Positions 52,501 through 58,500 of a stretch of DNA of 64,000 nt are shown here, piece by piece. Position numbers and translations under genes: made by a program. Each line of letters begins with the position of its first letter. The stretch's first letter is position 1. Origin of the DNA: Apostichopus japonicus. Its lineage: Eukaryota; Echinodermata; Holothuroidea; Aspidochirotida; Stichopodidae. The notes beneath the pieces are model-generated. The model ran no database searches. It was not told where the DNA came from and saw nothing but the letters and a program-made list of their open reading frames with translations. The stretch is taken from the NCBI RefSeq assembly GCF_037975245.1, contig NC_092580.1, positions 34,691,001 through 34,755,000 of the forward strand, written 5' to 3'.

Positions 52501-55500
52501 ACCCTACTCCCCTCACTCCATACTCCCCTCACTCCCTCCTCCCCTCACACCCTACTTCCCTCACACCCTACTCCCCTCACTCCATACTCCCCTCACTCCC
52601 TCCTCCCCTCACTCCCTACTCCCCCCTCACTCCATACTCCCCTCACTCCCTTCTCCCTTACCCACCATCTTCCCCTTCATCAGATCAGGCACTACAGTAG
52701 TAAAGTTTTGTTTATCAATGCAATGCACTACTTCTTCACCTCTCGGAAATCCGTTTAGCTAATCATTACCATTAGTGACAGAACTTCTGCTATCCTAATG
52801 GGTGCAGGTACATCATCAACATGTTAAAGACTCCTAGCCCATATGTTGATATTTGGCTTCTCTGTAATATAATAAACTTACAGTACATTTTCTGCCCAAG
52901 CATGCTTGAGTGGAGAGGTTTGTTACATTGCAAGGAAAGCTAGAAGCTCAAAGCATTATTGAAGAAAACAGTTAATATTTATTTAAGCTCATTTTTAAGG
53001 CATTATCAAAGTTTTTGTTGAAAGAAGTTGAGCATATCCTGCAGACTTTCCTTTTATTGATTTACTTTGTTAGTTTATTTCTCATACTCTTTAGTGTTAT
53101 ACCAATATCAGTTAATAATACTTGTGTTTCTATGTAGACTTATCTTTGAATTCACTGAGTAGCTTGCTTACATTGTATGATCAGTCATCAGTTAATACTT
53201 TGCTATCATTCCAGGAAAAGTTGAATAGCACCATCTCTGCTGTACAGAAGGAAAAGGACCAGGTGAGAATTTCATAATTTTTATGAAATACTTTATTAAG
53301 TGTTTGCCAAGGTGCTAGGTTTGTAATCATAAACTAAAAGATAAGAAGTCCATGTTACTGACCAAGGTCAAACATTGAATGTGTCTGGTTTATGATCACC
53401 ATGGAAACATGTATCACATTATATCACATCCAGTACACAATAGACCTGTTTGGTTATCATCCATGCTACAATGTTTCTATATCATCCAGTATTGATCACC
53501 TGGGTCTCGTGTATAACTTCTCTGAAGCCATATGGTTTCTGTTTTTACATTTGTTGATATGTGCTCTGGTTGTTCAATAACGTCCAGTTAATAGTCAGGG
53601 ATGTCTGCTTGAAGTGATGAGTAATATGTTAAGAATGGAACATTTTAAAATATTGACACTTGTTGCATTGTGCACACACCACTGACAATTTATCACATTG
53701 TCAACATTCTGCTCAAAGTAACATTGATCGGCTAAGACAGATCATGGTGTTGTGTGGAGAGAGTGTTCTATTGTGGGCTGTAGTATTGATATCATTAACA
53801 TGATAACCCTGCAGTGCAGTGGTGACACTAATAATGTATTGACTCTTGTAGTCAAGAAGCCTATTGATAGTTATTATATCCTGGATGCTTTCATCACTGT
53901 TTATATCCCTTTACTGTACATATGAAGACAACTTTAATAAAACGATACTTTCATATCCTGATAGCTTGCCCATTCTCTTGATTTGGTCAATTCTATATAT
54001 GGAGACAGGTCTATATCATTATTATATGCTGAGGCTTTCAATTTCTCTTCTCCTGAAGATGCCAATCTTTGGAATGCTTTAGAGTTTCTTTCCATAATTT
54101 CTCTGGAATAGTCCAAAACTGAATATGAAGATTCTGATTGTTATATTCTGAATGCTTTCAGTACCCTTTGTATAATGATGTTTTCTTTATAGGTCAAAAC
54201 TATTTTTGAGGAGAAACAGACCAGCATGGCTGGGAGCCTGCAAACTCTTAAAGACTCTCTCACTCGGTCAGAGAGTGACCTGAGGGCCAAGGATGGAGAG
54301 ATTAGATTTGTGCAGCAACAACTGAATGAAGCAGAGAAGAAACTCTGCATCTCAGATGCAAACATGGCTGTCCTTCAGAAGGTGGGTCTTAATTGTATGT
54401 TCTCTGCAAGGAAGAAGTCCTTCACTCCTCTAGAGGCTGTGTTAATATTGCAGTCTAGATACATTTACATATTCAGTATTTAGCTTGGTTGTCTTGGTAA
54501 CTTTTGTTGTAATGTAGTCTTTGTTTCTAATCTGTTGATATTATTGGTTGAACGACTGATGGGTTTTATTGATCTTCTAAAGGCACATGACAATCAGGAA
54601 CGTGAAATTAAAGACTCCAAACGTGAAGCTGCACAGCTGAATGAGAAGGTTAGTAGTACACATATGTTTTTGTTGGTTATTTCATTGATGCATGAATTGG
54701 TCAATGAGAAGGTTAGTAGTACACATATGTTAGTGTTGGTTATTTCATTAATGCATGTATTGGTCAATGAGAAGGTTAGTAGTACATATATGTTAGTGTT
54801 GGTTATTTCATTGATGCATGTATTGGTGAATGAGAAGGTTAGTAGTACATATATGTTAGTGTTGGTTATTTCATTGATGCATGTATTGGTGGATGAGAAG
54901 GTTAGTAGTACATATATGTTAGTGTTGGTTAATTCATTGATGCATGAATTGGTAAATGAGAAGGTTAGTAGTACACATATGTTTTTGTTGGTTATTTCAT
55001 TGATGCATGAATTGGTCAATGAGAAGGTTAGTAGTACACATATGTTAGTGTTGGTTATTTCATTAATGCATGTATTGGTGAATGAGAAGGTTAGTAGTAC
55101 ATATATGTTAGTGTTGGTTATTTCATTGATGCATGTATTGGTGGATGAGAAGGTTAGTAGTACACATATGTTATTGTTGGTTATTTCATTGATGCATGTA
55201 TTGGTGAATGAGAAGGTTAGTAGTACATATATGTTAGTGTTGGTTAATTCATTGATGCATGTATTGGTGAATGAGAAGGTAAGTAGTACATATATGTTAG
55301 TGTTGGTTACTTCATTGATGCATGTATTGGTGAATGAGAAGGTTAGTAGTACATATATGTTAGTGTTGGTTATTTCATTGATGCATGTATTGGTGAATGA
55401 GAAGGTTAGTAGTACATATATGTTAGTGTTGGTTAATTCATTGATGCATGTATTGGTGAATGAGAAGGTTAGTAGTACATATATGTTAGTGTTGGTTATT

Positions 55501-58500
55501 TCATTGATGCATGTATTGGTGGATGAGAAGGTTAGTAGTACACATATGTTATTGTTGGTTATTTCATTGATGCATGTATTGGTGAATGAGAAGGTTAGTA
55601 GTACATATATGTTAGTGTTGGTTAATTCATTGATGCATGTATTGGTGAATGAGAAGGTTAGTAGTACACATATGTTAGTGTTGGTTATTTCATTGATGCA
55701 TGAATTGGTAAATGAGAAGGTTAGTAGTACATATATGTTAGTGTTGGTTAATTCATTGATGCATGAATTGGTGAATGAGAAGGTTAGTAGTACATATATG
55801 TTAGTGTTGGTTATTTCATTGATGCATGAATTGGTGAAGTTTAAGTGAGGAATATGACAGCTATACAGCAATATATAAAACAAATGGAGTTTTGTATAAT
55901 AATTTTCAACAGACCTTTAAGGGCATTATTTAGCACATAGTAATGCTGTTACATAGTACTTCTGATATATATTGAAATATTTAACTGTGTTTATATCCAT
56001 TTATAGATTTCTAATCTGGAATCAGTTCGATATAAGTTAGAATCACAGCTGGAAGATGTTCAAAAGTCTCTCAGAGAAACAGAAAGGAAGTTTGTGGAAA
56101 GCTCTGAGGCTCTCACTCAAGCCAAGAAATCCCTGGAGCAGCAGGTTTGTATAAAGTGTAGTAGTATTAATGTCTGCTGTAATAACTACTATATGTCAGA
56201 CTCATAAAGATTTATTTAAATATATGGAAGGCTGGCTACACAGTAGGAAAACATACCAACCATGGAAGGTCCTGTGATATGCTCCCCGGTACTACTAACA
56301 GATTATTGAACCCTTTGTCAGTCAGTTCAAAATGACAAGAGTTTCCTAGACAACAGAATGCCACTATAACAGGCATTTACAGTAAGTTTGAGATTAATTG
56401 TTGATATTTCCAATGATAATGATGTTGAGGTTTACTTGAGGTCTCAGTAAAGGCTTGATCTCTATTGACTCAGGACACTATTTGAACATGCTATAGTCAG
56501 GGTCTGTTAGATTGCATACGGTGGTCACTTGTATCATGTTTTATGCTTGGTACATGTAGATACAAGTAGGATACTTGGTTTACTATGCTGCTTGTATCTA
56601 TGCACATTGTGACAGTTTTGATATGTTGCATATGCATTGCATTTGCAGTTTGTTTGTTTGAAAGAAATGGCAACTTTGGAAATAAATTTCGGTTAACATA
56701 GATAACTGTGTCACTTAGTTAAAGTTGTGGGTTATTGCTTCACCAGGACTGTGGCAGCTATACAACATTTACATTAGTCATTGTTATACTTCACATATAA
56801 AGTGCTGTAAACGTTAAGTGCTACTGGGAGCACGTCATATAACCCTCAATGGTTGGTACATTTATTTACTGTGGCTCCTAATTGACATATACCAGTTAGC
56901 CTTTCATTCTACAATATTTATGTATTTTAATTTTATTTGACTAACACGTTGTCCCTACAATTGTTGTATTTATGTGTTGTTATCTGCCTGGTTAGTAGCA
57001 TTCTAACCTACTTGGGGCGTACATTCCATGGACGTATGTAAGGGCGTATGTAGCTAGGTAAATGCTTCTTGTAGTATAGGTCCCTGTTTAGATAGTGCTG
57101 GGTATGGTCACCTCTAGCCTCTGAACGTTAACATAAAGCTGTAGTTAATGTGTTTGTTATCACAGGAGGTTGATATGAGAAAGATGCAAGAATTGGAGAG
57201 AGAGAAGGCTAAGCTGGAGGTGGTTGTTGAGCAAGAGAAAGATCGAACCAGCAGCCTGAAGAAAGAGTTGGAACACACCATACAGGTATTATTTATCTTT
57301 ACAATAGCGATATATTTATAAAATCTGTTTTTACAAAAGTTTTAACATAAAACTTCAAATCAACATGATTAATATATTTGTTTGTCTATATCAATTAAAA
57401 GTGAGCAACAGGATGAAGTTTAATTCTTTGTTTCTGTCTCTTTGTTAACCACAGATGAAAAACAACCTGGAAGTTATATATTCAGAACTGAGAAATACCA
57501 ACGTTCATATCGGTGAACAACTTAGTGTAAGTTTAAGAATAATATGGCTGAAGATTGCTTTGTTGAAAAGCTCATAAATCTGACAACCAGTGATTTGTTA
57601 TAGCTACAAAGGCATCAAATGCATGACTACTTAACTTTCTGTACACAAGGGTGTGAAGCCTTGCCTATCATTAGGCCTAACTTTGAGGAAGGTTTTTTCT
57701 CCTCATATTTCTTCAAAATAGCTAGGCAATAATTTTCAGACATATAACAAATGGCACATACTTAAGTACATACAGTTATGTAATCTAAACTGCACTCAGG
57801 GGAAGATGTGCTCTCATACACCATTGTAGCATTCTTAGCTAGCTGTGCTGTAACATTTCTAACTACTACATTTGGTAACTACTGCTGCATTGTGATCACA
57901 CAATTAAGAAGAAAGCAGCAAAGCATTCTGATTAAGAGAGATGGATGACTAATTCATTGCATTGTCTCCTTAGGTGGAAAGTGCAGCAAGGAATTTAATG
58001 TCCCAGGAAGTGGAGGATCACAAGGAATTGTGGGAAAGTGAAATCAAATCTAAATCCAAGCTTGGATTACGAGTAAGTCTGCTTACTGAGAGAGGTATTG
58101 CAAAAGTGGTCGAGTTTAAGAACATTATTTAAAGAAGTTAGGCTACTTTTTCTTCAAGTGTTAGCTGTTTGTTTGGTTTAACTTTCATACAGAAGATAGT
58201 GTGACAGCAAGATTAACTCTGAAGACACCTGCTGATAACAGCAGTAAGATGAATATCTTGAAGACATGACAACAAGATAATCTCAGGTGTAAGACTAATG
58301 TTATTCACACCACTGTCAGATACCTCTTTGAAGAAGTCAATTTTCTACTGTTTGTTTTATCTTATAGCTTGCCCAATTGCAGCGTTTCAGAGTCAACCAG
58401 CAAGGTCATATTGAAGAGGTGAGGTCAAAAAGTCTTCTGGGACTACATCAGGTTGTAGTTCATTATAGATGCTAGGCAGATTGGACACACATGCAGAAGT

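Noticed and set aside
50601-52700. 699-codon open frame (and overlapping 349- and 313-codon frames) rich in Leu, Pro, Ser and Thr
   Set aside because: The C/T-rich repeat unit cannot form a stop in any forward frame, so open length is expected. The frame starts inside exon 34 and reads past a good donor.
54594-55883. 429-codon open frame on the - strand over the 63-bp array
   Set aside because: It is the complement of a stop-free tandem repeat; no start context, splice signal or family match supports it.
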